Of a DNA stretch of 29,363 nucleotides, positions 1 through 7,207 are shown piece by piece; the first letter of the stretch is position 1, and each line of letters starts with the position of its first letter. The stretch is taken from positions 20,579 to 49,941 of the forward strand of contig DINP01000056.1 in the NCBI GenBank assembly GCA_002426025.1, given 5' to 3'. The stretch comes from Bacteroidales bacterium UBA5537. Lineage in GTDB: Bacteria > Bacteroidota > Bacteroidia > Bacteroidales > Lentimicrobiaceae. Below the pieces are notes generated by a model. It was not told the origin of the DNA. It was given only the letters and a program-made list of their open reading frames with translations, and made no database searches. The translations under genes and the position numbers were made by a program.

Positions 1-117
1 GATAAAATATGTATGACTTCGGGCCTGCAAACGAGCAAAGTCGCATCAGCACTGCTGAGTCTTGAATTCGAAAGCATCGTTAAGTGCCTTCCAGGGAAAA
101 TGTACCGTTTACTGTAG
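1..117 (+). CDS. dprA: DNA-processing protein DprA, C-terminal end (partial)
   Basis: The window opens inside a reading frame that runs from base 1 to a TAG at 115-117, giving 38 residues. The peptide has the pattern of the DprA C-terminal winged-helix (SGLQTSKVASALLSLEFES, then a basic turn and LPGKMYRLL). In DprA this tail follows the Rossmann-fold domain that loads RecA on incoming single-stranded DNA during transformation. Only the tail is visible, so the identification rests on this short motif alone. Its last nine bases overlap the 3' end of the convergent gene at 109-771. Confidence 0.78.
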   Translation, partial: DKICMTSGLQTSKVASALLSLEFESIVKCLPGKMYRLL

Positions 118-771
118 CTCAGCAACCACTTTCTTGCTTTTGTAAATCAGGATCACAGCAATAAATAGCGAGCCAAGCGAGAACAGCCAGAAAAGGGTGA
201 TGTCATTGCTAAGCAAAATAAACCGGTAAATACCGTGAAAGAGCATGGCGGCTCCCAGCCCGGTCATCGAATCAATAAAAACATTTTTGCGAATTTTGCC
301 AAGGCCAACAAAAAATCCCATAATAATTCCCAAAACAACATGCATTGGGCCTATTGACAGATAATAGGCTGGATCGGCACCGCTTTTTGCAGAGAGAAAA
401 ATATAGTAAACTGAAAAAATACTTGCGAGCCCCAAAGCAAGGCTAACCGAAAATACTATCCCTTCAGATGGGCCCCTGAAGCGCATTCTTTTTGCAAGCG
501 ACAGACTGATAGGCAGGAACTTGCTTAGCTCGCTCACAAAGGCAACTATGACAAATGAATAGGCAATCATCCGTCGGATGCTGCGTGCCCCGTCAATTTG
601 CAGATAATGGGCCGCCTGATCGGCAAGAATAACCGGAATAGATACCAGACAACCCCAGATAAATGCTTTTATCAGCAGGTTAAAATCTTCTTTCGGGAAT
701 TTAAATTTCAGGAACAAAAAGAGCAATAAAAATAGCAAGGGCGAAATCAGCAATCCGACGATATTAACCAT
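109..771 (-). CDS. PrsW-like intramembrane protease family protein, catalytic motifs degenerate
   Basis: A 220-residue integral membrane protein with about six hydrophobic segments. Its layout resembles PrsW/CPBP-type membrane metalloproteases: a polar E-x-x-K motif in a helix (S80-E81-L-S-K84), a following helix beginning PSEGIVFSVSLALGLA, a helix beginning GPMHVVLG (H144), and a final FHGIYRF (H179). Canonical PrsW has a double glutamate (EExxK) and a Glu-Asn pair after the second motif. Here the first Glu is Ser80 and the Glu-Asn pair is missing, while both histidines remain. The family call is inferred from motif order. It may be an inactive or divergent relative. It converges on dprA with a 9-bp overlap. 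Confidence 0.6.
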   Translation of the reverse strand: MVNIVGLLISPLLFLLLFLFLKFKFPKEDFNLLIKAFIWGCLVSIPVILADQAAHYLQIDGARSIRRMIAYSFVIVAFVSELSKFLPISLSLAKRMRFRGPSEGIVFSVSLALGLASIFSVYYIFLSAKSGADPAYYLSIGPMHVVLGIIMGFFVGLGKIRKNVFIDSMTGLGAAMLFHGIYRFILLSNDITLFWLFSLGSLFIAVILIYKSKKVVAELQ

Positions 772-946
772 AATATGAGAGTTAGATATAACGAATTAAA
801 GTTTAGCAGATTTGCCTTTTCCGCTTTTTTAAGGGGGCAATTTCAGGTTGGCAATAGTAGTCCCGGTTGATTAGATATAAACAAATATATGGATATTTCG
901 TAATTTTACAAACTCCACGCAATTTATTTACGAATTATTCGATGCT

Positions 947-1210
947 ATGGTAAAAGTCAGGAAAATTGCAGAAGCGGAAATAAATGAAAAAGGTATCAGA
1001 AATTGGCCCATCTGGGAAAAGGAGATATCACGTTTTCCTTATACCTACGAGGAAGAAGAATGGTGCTATTTTCTTGAAGGAGAGGTGATTGTTGAAACTG
1101 AAACAGGTAATTTCAAAATTGGTCCGGGTGATTTTGTTGTTTTTAAAACCGGCCTCAACTGCGTCTGGGATATTAAAAAACCGGTTCGCAAACATTATAA
1201 CTTTTTGTAA
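947..1210 (+). CDS. small cupin-fold protein (Cupin_3 type)
   Basis: An 87-residue single-domain cupin. The centre reads EEEEWCYFLEGEVIVETETG followed by FKIGPGDFVVFKTGLNCVWDI, the two-motif beta-barrel pattern of the Cupin_3 group found in ureidoglycine aminohydrolase-like and related small proteins. The usual histidine metal ligands of motif 1 are replaced by Glu, Trp and Cys, which is common in Cupin_3 proteins, so enzymatic activity cannot be predicted. The stop codon overlaps the ATG of rsgA (TAATG), implying translational coupling. It is probably the first gene of a cupin-rsgA-dtd operon. Its substrate is unknown. Confidence 0.8.
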   Translation: MVKVRKIAEAEINEKGIRNWPIWEKEISRFPYTYEEEEWCYFLEGEVIVETETGNFKIGPGDFVVFKTGLNCVWDIKKPVRKHYNFL

Positions 1211-2154
1211 TGATGGATAATTACAAAGGAGTAGTTATCCGCTCCACAGGAAGTTATTGTACCGTATTATCTGATGATGGCCTGACTGTGGAATGTGTGC
1301 TGAAGGGAAATTTCCGAATTAAAGGGATAAAATCAACCAACCCGGTTGCTGTTGGCGACAGGGTTGAATACAGTTTTCAGAAAGATGCGAAAACGGGGCT
1401 TATTCATTCCATAGCCGACCGTCACAATTATATTATCCGTAAAGCAACCCGGTTATCAGCCCTGTCGCATATTATTGCTGCCAATATTGATCAGGCTGTG
1501 GTAATGGTTACCCTTGCCAGACCGCGCACTTCTACCGGGTTTATTGATCGTTTCCTTGTTACTGCAGAAGCCTATCATATTCCGGCGTATATTATCTTCA
1601 ATAAATGCGACGATTATTCAGTTGCTGAAATGGCTAAACTTGATGCGTTGGTCGAATTGTACTCCGGACTCGGATATCCCTGTTTTAAAACATCAGCCAT
1701 ATTAAAACAGGGAATTGAAGCGGTTAGTAAATTGCTCGAAGGCAAGGTTAGCCTGCTGAGTGGGCACTCAGGGGTTGGCAAGACAGCTTTAATAAATACA
1801 ATTGAGCCCGGACTTATGCGCAAAGTTGGTTCTATATCAGATTATCATCAGAAGGGGAAACACACTACCACTTTCGCTGAAATGCTGCCACTTTCAAACG
1901 GAGGGTTTGTTATTGACACGCCCGGAATCAAGGAGTTTGGCCTGGTTAATTTCGATAAGCAGGAAGTGCCGGAACGGTTTCCCGAAATGCGCAACCTGAT
2001 GCATCAGTGTCAGTTCAACAATTGCACCCACGTGCATGAACCGGGATGTGCAGTTAAAAGAGCGCTTTCGAAAGGCGAAATTGACGCCACGCGTTATTCA
2101 AACTATATCAGTATTCTTGAAGATGAGTATTTTGATGAAGCAGAATGGGATTAG
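1210..2154 (+). CDS. rsgA: ribosome small subunit-dependent GTPase RsgA
   Basis: RsgA (YjeQ) is a circularly permuted GTPase that acts in late 30S subunit maturation. An N-terminal OB-fold region (about residues 1-75) precedes the GTPase motifs in permuted order: G4 NKCD at 131-134, G5 TSA at 161-163, G1 GHSGVGKT at 185-192, a G2 threonine in HTTT at 218-221, and G3 DTPG at 236-239. The C-terminal zinc-binding element is intact (Cys267, Cys272, His274, Cys280). The 314-residue length is normal for the family. Two ATGs stand in tandem at 1210 and 1213. The first overlaps the stop of the upstream cupin gene, and either may be used. Confidence 0.97.
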   Translation: MMDNYKGVVIRSTGSYCTVLSDDGLTVECVLKGNFRIKGIKSTNPVAVGDRVEYSFQKDAKTGLIHSIADRHNYIIRKATRLSALSHIIAANIDQAVVMVTLARPRTSTGFIDRFLVTAEAYHIPAYIIFNKCDDYSVAEMAKLDALVELYSGLGYPCFKTSAILKQGIEAVSKLLEGKVSLLSGHSGVGKTALINTIEPGLMRKVGSISDYHQKGKHTTTFAEMLPLSNGGFVIDTPGIKEFGLVNFDKQEVPERFPEMRNLMHQCQFNNCTHVHEPGCAVKRALSKGEIDATRYSNYISILEDEYFDEAEWD

Positions 2155-2175
2155 TTTATCCGAAAATCAGATGGT

Positions 2176-2628
2176 ATGAGGGCGGTTATTCAAAGGGTTA
2201 GTGAAGCTTCTGTGAAAAGTGATGCCTTCGGTGAAAACCGGATTGCAGCCGGAATGCTTATCCTTTTAGGGATTGAAGAGGCGGATGACTTTTCGGATGT
2301 GGAGTGGCTTTGCGGAAAGATTTCTCGGTTAAGGATTTTTGCCGATGATCAGGATATTATGAACCTGTCAATAATGGAAACACAAGGGGAAATGCTGGTT
2401 ATCAGTCAGTTTACGCTACATGCAAGTACCAAAAAGGGGAACCGGCCTTCTTATATAAAAGCTGCCCGACCCGAAAAGGCTATTCCTTTATACGAAAAAT
2501 TTATTCACCAGTTAGGTCAGGAAACCGGTTTAACCGTAAAAAGTGGCTGGTTTGGGGCAAATATGCAAGTAGCCCTGGTAAACGATGGGCCGGTTACCAT
2601 TCTGATAGATTCGCGCAACAGGGAATAA
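2176..2628 (+). CDS. dtd: D-aminoacyl-tRNA deacylase
   Basis: Dtd hydrolyses D-aminoacyl-tRNA, and also glycyl-tRNA-Ala, recycling mischarged tRNA in the cytoplasm. The 150-residue length is typical. Both signature motifs are present: SQFTL at 77-81 and NDGPVT (N-x-G-P-V-T) at 136-141, which form the chirality-checking active site at the dimer interface. The N terminus MRAVIQRV is also family-typical, which supports this start. It lies 21 bp after rsgA on the same strand and is likely cotranscribed with it, giving an operon of translation-quality functions. The following receptor gene is convergent. Confidence 0.97.
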   Translation: MRAVIQRVSEASVKSDAFGENRIAAGMLILLGIEEADDFSDVEWLCGKISRLRIFADDQDIMNLSIMETQGEMLVISQFTLHASTKKGNRPSYIKAARPEKAIPLYEKFIHQLGQETGLTVKSGWFGANMQVALVNDGPVTILIDSRNRE

Positions 2629-2660
2629 TTCAATTGTTGAGGAAAAAATATCAATCAGGA

Positions 2661-4985
2661 TCAGAAACTAAGGGTCATTCCAAAACTTGGCATAATCGGT
2701 AACTGGTAAACTTTTTCACCGGTAATTCTGTTGCGGTAAAAAATATTGTCGCGGTCGTAAATATTGGTTACACTAAAGTTAAGTTCCAGAATACCTTCCT
2801 TACTAATTTTAATTCGGTGCATAAGGCTCAGGTCGAGGCGATGGTAGTAGGGTAGGCGGGCTTTGTTGTATTCTCCATATAGAATGCCAAGTTGGCCGTT
2901 GGAAGTAAGATAATCAGTGCCACCACCCTGTTCAAAAGTGAGTTTCTCATAAGTGCCCTGGGTTTGGGTGAATGGGAATCCTGATCCAAGGTTCCAGCGG
3001 GCATTCAGCTCCCACGATAACTCATTGCCAAACCGGTAAGAACTTACCAGGTTAACATTGTGGCGGCGGTCATAATGAGGCACATACGATACCTGTCCGT
3101 CGAAACGGTTCACATACGACAAAGAATAGACAGCCCAGAAATAGACCTTCTTTTTGTCATATTTTATCGAGACATCAAATCCATTGGCATCTCCGTTTTC
3201 AACAATAAAATCTTTTTTCAGATAATCCGGTTTCAGGTAATAATCAGCATTATCTTCAAATACTTTGTTGCGGTTTATATTGGTAAGCTGAGAAAAGTTT
3301 TTGTAATAAGCTTCAATATTCACCGTAACAGCAGGCATTGGGTCGAGTTCTACACCAAGAATAATGTGTTCAGCTTTCTGTAGTTTGTGGTTTACGCTCT
3401 TTCCATCGAAAGTCTCCTGCAGATTATCGGGCCCTGATAAAAACCCGTAAAAGAGGTTAACCACATCGCGGTCGGAGTTGGCGCTGATCAGGTTCTGCGA
3501 ATAGAAACCACCAGCCATTTTAATCCTGATGTTATCGCTAAGGTTGTATTTCATTGCCAGGCGGGGCTCAGCCGAGAAGTTTGAAAGAGATGCATAATAC
3601 TGCAGGCGCAAACCTGGTTCAAAAAGGAATTTACCTTTGGTCATTTTGTATTTTACATATCCGGCAAGTTCCGTGGTGTTTTCTGTTTGGTCAATAGCCC
3701 GGCCAACAGAGTTAAAAAAGTCGAATACAGTTTTAAATCCCTGCATTTCAATGCCATATTTAATCTCATCCTTGCCCAGGAAATAGGTAAAGGCAAGTCC
3801 CAGATTGAAGCCGTTAATGCTGCTTGAACGTGATGGAAGTGAGCCTTCTTCCATATTTATTTTATAGGTTGAATAAGCGAAATTTCCTTCAATCAAAACA
3901 GGGTTGGTGCCTGGTATAATCAGAAAATTGGCTCCGGCACCAGAAGAGTTCCATTTATAAGTTGCAAGTCTTTCGTAATCAACCTTATCATTAAAGTTAA
4001 ATCCGTAGAAATTTATTTTGGAGCCATTTTCGCCATTGATAGAAACCTTGCCATAAACATCGGTGTAGTTAAACGGGAGACCTGCCGTGTCAATATAATC
4101 ATACAAAAATTTTGAAGTTTCTTTCAGATAGGAGTTCTTGGCTGTAAGTATGAAAGAAGAACTGCCTCCGCCTGATTCTGATTGCTTTTTAATCGGGCCT
4201 TCCAGCATAAGTTTGGCTCCAAATGTGCTAGCCCCGGCTTTACCGGCTATTCGCTTTTTATTACCATCGCGGGTGGTCAGGTCCATTACCGACGAAATCC
4301 GTCCGCCATGTTCAGCATTAAAACCTCCGGTGTAAATATCCGCGTTTCGAAGAATATCAGTGTCAAAAACCGAGAAAAGTCCAATTGAGTGAAAAGGATT
4401 ATATACCACCATCCCGTCAAGGATAACCTTATTCTGAATGGGTGAGCCTCCCCTGATGTAGAGCTGTCCTCCCTGGTCGCCGGTAAAGATTACACCAGGC
4501 AAAACCTGCAGATACTGAGCCAGGTCGGGCTGACCTCCTATGGTTGGTATGCGGCTGATCTGCTTGGGGGTTAGTTTTACGACCGAAGTGCGGGTTTCGC
4601 TGCGGGCTTCTTCGCGCTCGGCGGTAATCTGTACTGCTTCAAGGTTAAAAGCACCTTCCTTAAGAAAGAGTTTCTTGGTAATTACCTCATTTCCCTTAAT
4701 ACTGACCTTTTCGCGAAGCGTATCATAACCCAGATAGGTAACCATCAGCGTATAATCACCGGCGGGAATCCTGTTGATGGTAAAATACCCGTTTACATCC
4801 GTTGATGCCCCGTAATTGGTGCGGTAGAGGTATACATTGGTGAAAATAACCGGTTCGCCGGTTTCACTTTCGTAAACAAATCCCCTTATGGTGGCATCCT
4901 GTGCCGTAACACTGACAATAGTTGAAATTGTAACTAACAGGGAAAGAACGATTAAGCGGCTAAGGCTTTTGATAGGAGTAAGCAT
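2661..4985 (-). CDS. TonB-dependent receptor with N-terminal carboxypeptidase-regulatory-like domain
   Basis: A 774-residue outer-membrane receptor. A signal peptide spans about residues 1-29 (ending VTAQ). A carboxypeptidase-regulatory-like beta-sandwich follows at about 31-115 (TIRGFVYESETGEPVIFTNV), then a plug domain at about 125-240 with LYIRGGSPIQNKVILDGMVV and FNAEHGGRISSVMDL, and a 22-strand-type barrel ending in a terminal Phe (MTLSF). This is the non-SusC class: no SusD partner lies beside it, so its substrate is open. The gene has its own likely promoter at 5064-5071 and is convergent with dtd. Confidence 0.93.
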   Translation of the reverse strand: MLTPIKSLSRLIVLSLLVTISTIVSVTAQDATIRGFVYESETGEPVIFTNVYLYRTNYGASTDVNGYFTINRIPAGDYTLMVTYLGYDTLREKVSIKGNEVITKKLFLKEGAFNLEAVQITAEREEARSETRTSVVKLTPKQISRIPTIGGQPDLAQYLQVLPGVIFTGDQGGQLYIRGGSPIQNKVILDGMVVYNPFHSIGLFSVFDTDILRNADIYTGGFNAEHGGRISSVMDLTTRDGNKKRIAGKAGASTFGAKLMLEGPIKKQSESGGGSSSFILTAKNSYLKETSKFLYDYIDTAGLPFNYTDVYGKVSINGENGSKINFYGFNFNDKVDYERLATYKWNSSGAGANFLIIPGTNPVLIEGNFAYSTYKINMEEGSLPSRSSSINGFNLGLAFTYFLGKDEIKYGIEMQGFKTVFDFFNSVGRAIDQTENTTELAGYVKYKMTKGKFLFEPGLRLQYYASLSNFSAEPRLAMKYNLSDNIRIKMAGGFYSQNLISANSDRDVVNLFYGFLSGPDNLQETFDGKSVNHKLQKAEHIILGVELDPMPAVTVNIEAYYKNFSQLTNINRNKVFEDNADYYLKPDYLKKDFIVENGDANGFDVSIKYDKKKVYFWAVYSLSYVNRFDGQVSYVPHYDRRHNVNLVSSYRFGNELSWELNARWNLGSGFPFTQTQGTYEKLTFEQGGGTDYLTSNGQLGILYGEYNKARLPYYHRLDLSLMHRIKISKEGILELNFSVTNIYDRDNIFYRNRITGEKVYQLPIMPSFGMTLSF

Positions 4986-5063
4986 GAGTTTTTTATTCGA
5001 TGGTTGCCTTCAGGGGCCTGGTTAAAAGTTGGGTTGTTTTTTGCAGCTTTTCAGCACAGTGGG

Positions 5064-5071
5064 CAAAGTTA
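5064..5071 (-). promoter_or_regulatory. -7 element of the TonB-dependent receptor promoter
   Basis: TAACTTTG on the minus strand matches the Bacteroidota -7 consensus TAnnTTTG. It lies about 80 bp upstream of the receptor ATG (4985). The -33 element is weak: TTTA, not TTTG, at roughly the right distance. The rest of 4986-5262 is AT-rich with no gene visible. Confidence 0.45.
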
Positions 5072-5208
5072 AGTATTATTCGCTATAGGGTGTTAAATAA
5101 TGGCAGAATCTTAATTTTTGAACTTGAGAAAAAAAGTTAAAAGTTAAATTAATTATGTCATTGAAGTAAATGGTGCTATTTGAAAATTAGTAAAAATGCC
5201 GCTTTGTG

Positions 5209-5239
5209 CTAATTGGTAATTAGTGTGAAATCCAATTAG
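5209..5239. repeat. inverted repeat downstream of the DCC-family gene
   Basis: CTAATTGG (5209-5216) and CCAATTAG (5232-5239) form an 8-bp perfect inverted repeat around a 15-base loop, which itself holds another AATTAG. It begins about 24 bp beyond the stop codon of the minus-strand gene ending at 5263. It could be a weak terminator, but no U-run follows directly, so the role is uncertain. Confidence 0.35.
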
Positions 5240-5262
5240 TTGTTATTAAAGCCAGCGTTTTC

Positions 5263-5703
5263 TCACAAATAAAACCTTCCCGCATCTTCGGTTGAAGGAA
5301 CAATACATTGATTGGTTTTTCCGAACCAGGAATAGCGGTAACGGGCAATAATACGGTAGATTAAGTTGCGGAAAATGCGGGGAACCAGCCAGCCCAAACG
5401 AACAAGCAGCCTCGCGACGTGAATGGTTTCTGCAATTTTCAAAGCAGCATCAGATTCAGTAAAGATGCCATCATCATTTATAAAAATCAGGCTTTGCGGA
5501 TGATTATCCTCATATCCAGCTATTTTGCCTGATAAAACCAACGAGCCAAAACTCGTGTAAAGCAGCCTCTTTTCTTTATCGGCCTTCAGCAAATAGCTTA
5601 CCGATCGGTTGCATAATACACAAGTGCCATCAAATATTACAAGTCCTGTGCTGCGAGGATGCTTTTTTTGTAGTTTTTTATAAATTTCTTGTGAAATTTT
5701 CAT
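5263..5703 (-). CDS. DCC-family thiol-disulfide oxidoreductase-like protein (DUF393)
   Basis: The protein begins with about 20 polar residues, then LVIFDGTCVLCNRSVSYLL, the D-x-x-C-x-x-C signature of the DCC family (Asp25, Cys28, Cys31, counted from the start chosen here). Members have a thioredoxin-like fold and probable thiol redox activity, though physiological partners are mostly unknown. I place the start at the ATG at 5703, giving 146 residues, close to the usual family length. An in-frame ATG at 5823 would add 40 residues unlike the family. No partner is evident. The gene is divergent from icd and follows a perfect palindrome (5714-5737). Confidence 0.82.
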   Translation of the reverse strand: MKISQEIYKKLQKKHPRSTGLVIFDGTCVLCNRSVSYLLKADKEKRLLYTSFGSLVLSGKIAGYEDNHPQSLIFINDDGIFTESDAALKIAETIHVARLLVRLGWLVPRIFRNLIYRIIARYRYSWFGKTNQCIVPSTEDAGRFYL

Positions 5704-5713
5704 AATTGCGTAT

Positions 5714-5737
5714 AATTTTGAACCTGTGTTCAAAATT
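5714..5737. promoter_or_regulatory. palindrome upstream of the DCC-family gene, operator candidate
   Basis: AATTTTGAAC (5714-5723) and GTTCAAAATT (5728-5737) are perfect inverted 10-base arms separated by four bases. The palindrome sits 10 to 34 bases upstream of the preferred start at 5703. This is a suitable size and position for a dimeric repressor operator, or it may form a hairpin in the leader. The binding protein is unknown. Confidence 0.45.
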
Positions 5738-5809
5738 GAAAAGAATGTGTACATTCGGGAAGCCCTGTAAACAAACATTTTTAAACCGGAATTGTTAGTT
5801 GACAGAAGG

Positions 5810-5841
5810 TTTGAATGTAACAAAGCTTTTTATTATCTTTG
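5810..5841 (+). promoter_or_regulatory. promoter of the icd-gltA operon
   Basis: TTTG at 5810-5813 and TATCTTTG at 5834-5841 are separated by 20 bases. Both elements match the Bacteroidota -33/-7 consensus. Transcription would start near 5848, giving a leader of about 45 bases before the icd ATG at 5895. A weaker minus-strand -7-like element (TAATTTTG, 5868-5861) faces the other way. Confidence 0.65.
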
Positions 5842-5894
5842 CTTTCCGGTTTAATATTCACAAAATTACATAACTACTAATCTAAATACGAAGA

Positions 5895-7166
5895 ATGAGC
5901 GAACAAGTAATCTCGGTTTCTGGTGGAAACATGATTGTGCCGGATGAACCGGTAATTCCTTTTATTGAAGGCGATGGCATAGGTCCCGATATTTGGGCCG
6001 CATCTCAAAGAGTGCTGGATGCTGCAGTTTTAAAAGCATACAATGGAAAACGGAAAATAGCCTGGAAAGAGGTTTTAGCAGGCGAAAAGGCATTTAACAA
6101 AACCGGAAACTGGTTACCCGAAGAAACACTTGAGGCCTTCAGGCAGTATAAAGTTGGAATAAAAGGCCCTTTAACAACTCCGGTCGGAGGTGGCATCCGC
6201 TCGCTGAATGTTGCACTCAGGCAACAACTCGATTTGTATGTTTGTCTCAGGCCTGTTCGTTGGTTTACCGGTGTTCCCAGCCCTGTGAAAGAGCCAGGAA
6301 AAGTTGATATGCATATTTTCCGCGAAAACACCGAAGATATTTATGCCGGAATAGAATACATGAATGGCACACCCGAAGCCGATAAGGTTAAAAAATTTCT
6401 TATTGAGGAGATGGGTGTTACCAAAATCCGGTTTCCCGAGTCAAGTTCTATTGGAATAAAGCCTGTTTCAAAAGAAGGAACGGAGCGCCTGGTAAGGGCT
6501 GCGCTTAATTATACCATTCAGCGGAGGTTGCCGTCATTAACCCTGGTTCACAAAGGCAACATTATGAAATTTACTGAAGGGGCTTTCAAAACCTGGGGCT
6601 ACGAACTGGCTCGCCGTGAATTTGCAGGCAAAACCTTTACATGGGCCGAATATGATGAAATTGCTGCCGAAAGAGGAAAAGATGCTGCCGATGCTGCTCA
6701 GAAAGCTGCATTGGATTCTGGAAAAATTCTTGTAAAGGATGTGATAGCTGATGCTTTCCTGCAGCAGATACTTCTTCGTCCGGCTGAGTATTCGGTAATT
6801 GCGACCCTCAACCTCAACGGCGATTATATTTCTGATGCTTTGGCCGCCATTGTTGGCGGAATCGGAATTGCTCCCGGCGCCAATATTAATTATGCGTCTG
6901 GCCACGCCATTTTTGAAGCAACCCACGGAACCGCACCCAAATATGCCGGACTCGATAAAGTTAACCCAGGCTCAGTAATTCTATCAGGTGCAATGATGCT
7001 CGAATATATGGGTTGGCAGGAAGCTGCTGATCTTATTTATTCGGGTATTGAAAAAGCCATCCAGGCAAAGAAAGTAACCTATGATTTTCATCGGCAGATG
7101 GAGAACGCAACCAAACTGAAGACTTCTGAATTTGGCACCGAAGTGGTAAAAATGATCATGCAGTAA
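5895..7166 (+). CDS. icd: NADP-dependent isocitrate dehydrogenase
   Basis: Converts isocitrate to 2-oxoglutarate with release of CO2 and NADPH in the TCA cycle. The protein (423 residues) is of the E. coli homodimeric type, with the substrate loop GGGIRSLNVALRQ, whose Ser103 corresponds to the serine phosphorylated by AceK in E. coli, then IFRENTEDIYAGIE and HKGNIMKFTEGAF. The NADP-specificity residues match E. coli with a constant offset of five: Lys349, Tyr350, Val356, Tyr396 and Arg400. This argues for NADP rather than NAD. It has a good promoter (5810-5841) and is followed after 41 bp by gltA, so the two TCA steps are probably cotranscribed. No aceK is visible. Confidence 0.97.
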   Translation: MSEQVISVSGGNMIVPDEPVIPFIEGDGIGPDIWAASQRVLDAAVLKAYNGKRKIAWKEVLAGEKAFNKTGNWLPEETLEAFRQYKVGIKGPLTTPVGGGIRSLNVALRQQLDLYVCLRPVRWFTGVPSPVKEPGKVDMHIFRENTEDIYAGIEYMNGTPEADKVKKFLIEEMGVTKIRFPESSSIGIKPVSKEGTERLVRAALNYTIQRRLPSLTLVHKGNIMKFTEGAFKTWGYELARREFAGKTFTWAEYDEIAAERGKDAADAAQKAALDSGKILVKDVIADAFLQQILLRPAEYSVIATLNLNGDYISDALAAIVGGIGIAPGANINYASGHAIFEATHGTAPKYAGLDKVNPGSVILSGAMMLEYMGWQEAADLIYSGIEKAIQAKKVTYDFHRQMENATKLKTSEFGTEVVKMIMQ

Positions 7167-7207
7167 TAAACCTTGTAACTATTTTGTAAAACCTATAACT
7201 CAAAACC

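Noticed and set aside
897..934. Inverted repeat TTCGTAA ... TTACGAA upstream of the cupin gene, with TAATTTTA nearby resembling a -7 element
   Set aside because: The arms are only 7 bp with a 24-base spacer in AT-rich sequence, and the -7 candidate lacks the final G and a -33 partner, so I do not call a promoter or operator.
3060..3383. Antisense open reading frames inside the receptor, helicase, icd and PiT genes
   Set aside because: They follow the codon structure of the real genes on the other strand or frame, have no recognisable domains and contain low-complexity or Arg/Ser/Cys-rich shadow peptides.
5704..5823. N-terminal extension of the DCC protein from the ATG at 5823
   Set aside because: The 40 extra residues do not resemble the DCC family, whose members are near 130-146 residues, and the extension would bury the 5714-5737 palindrome in coding sequence.
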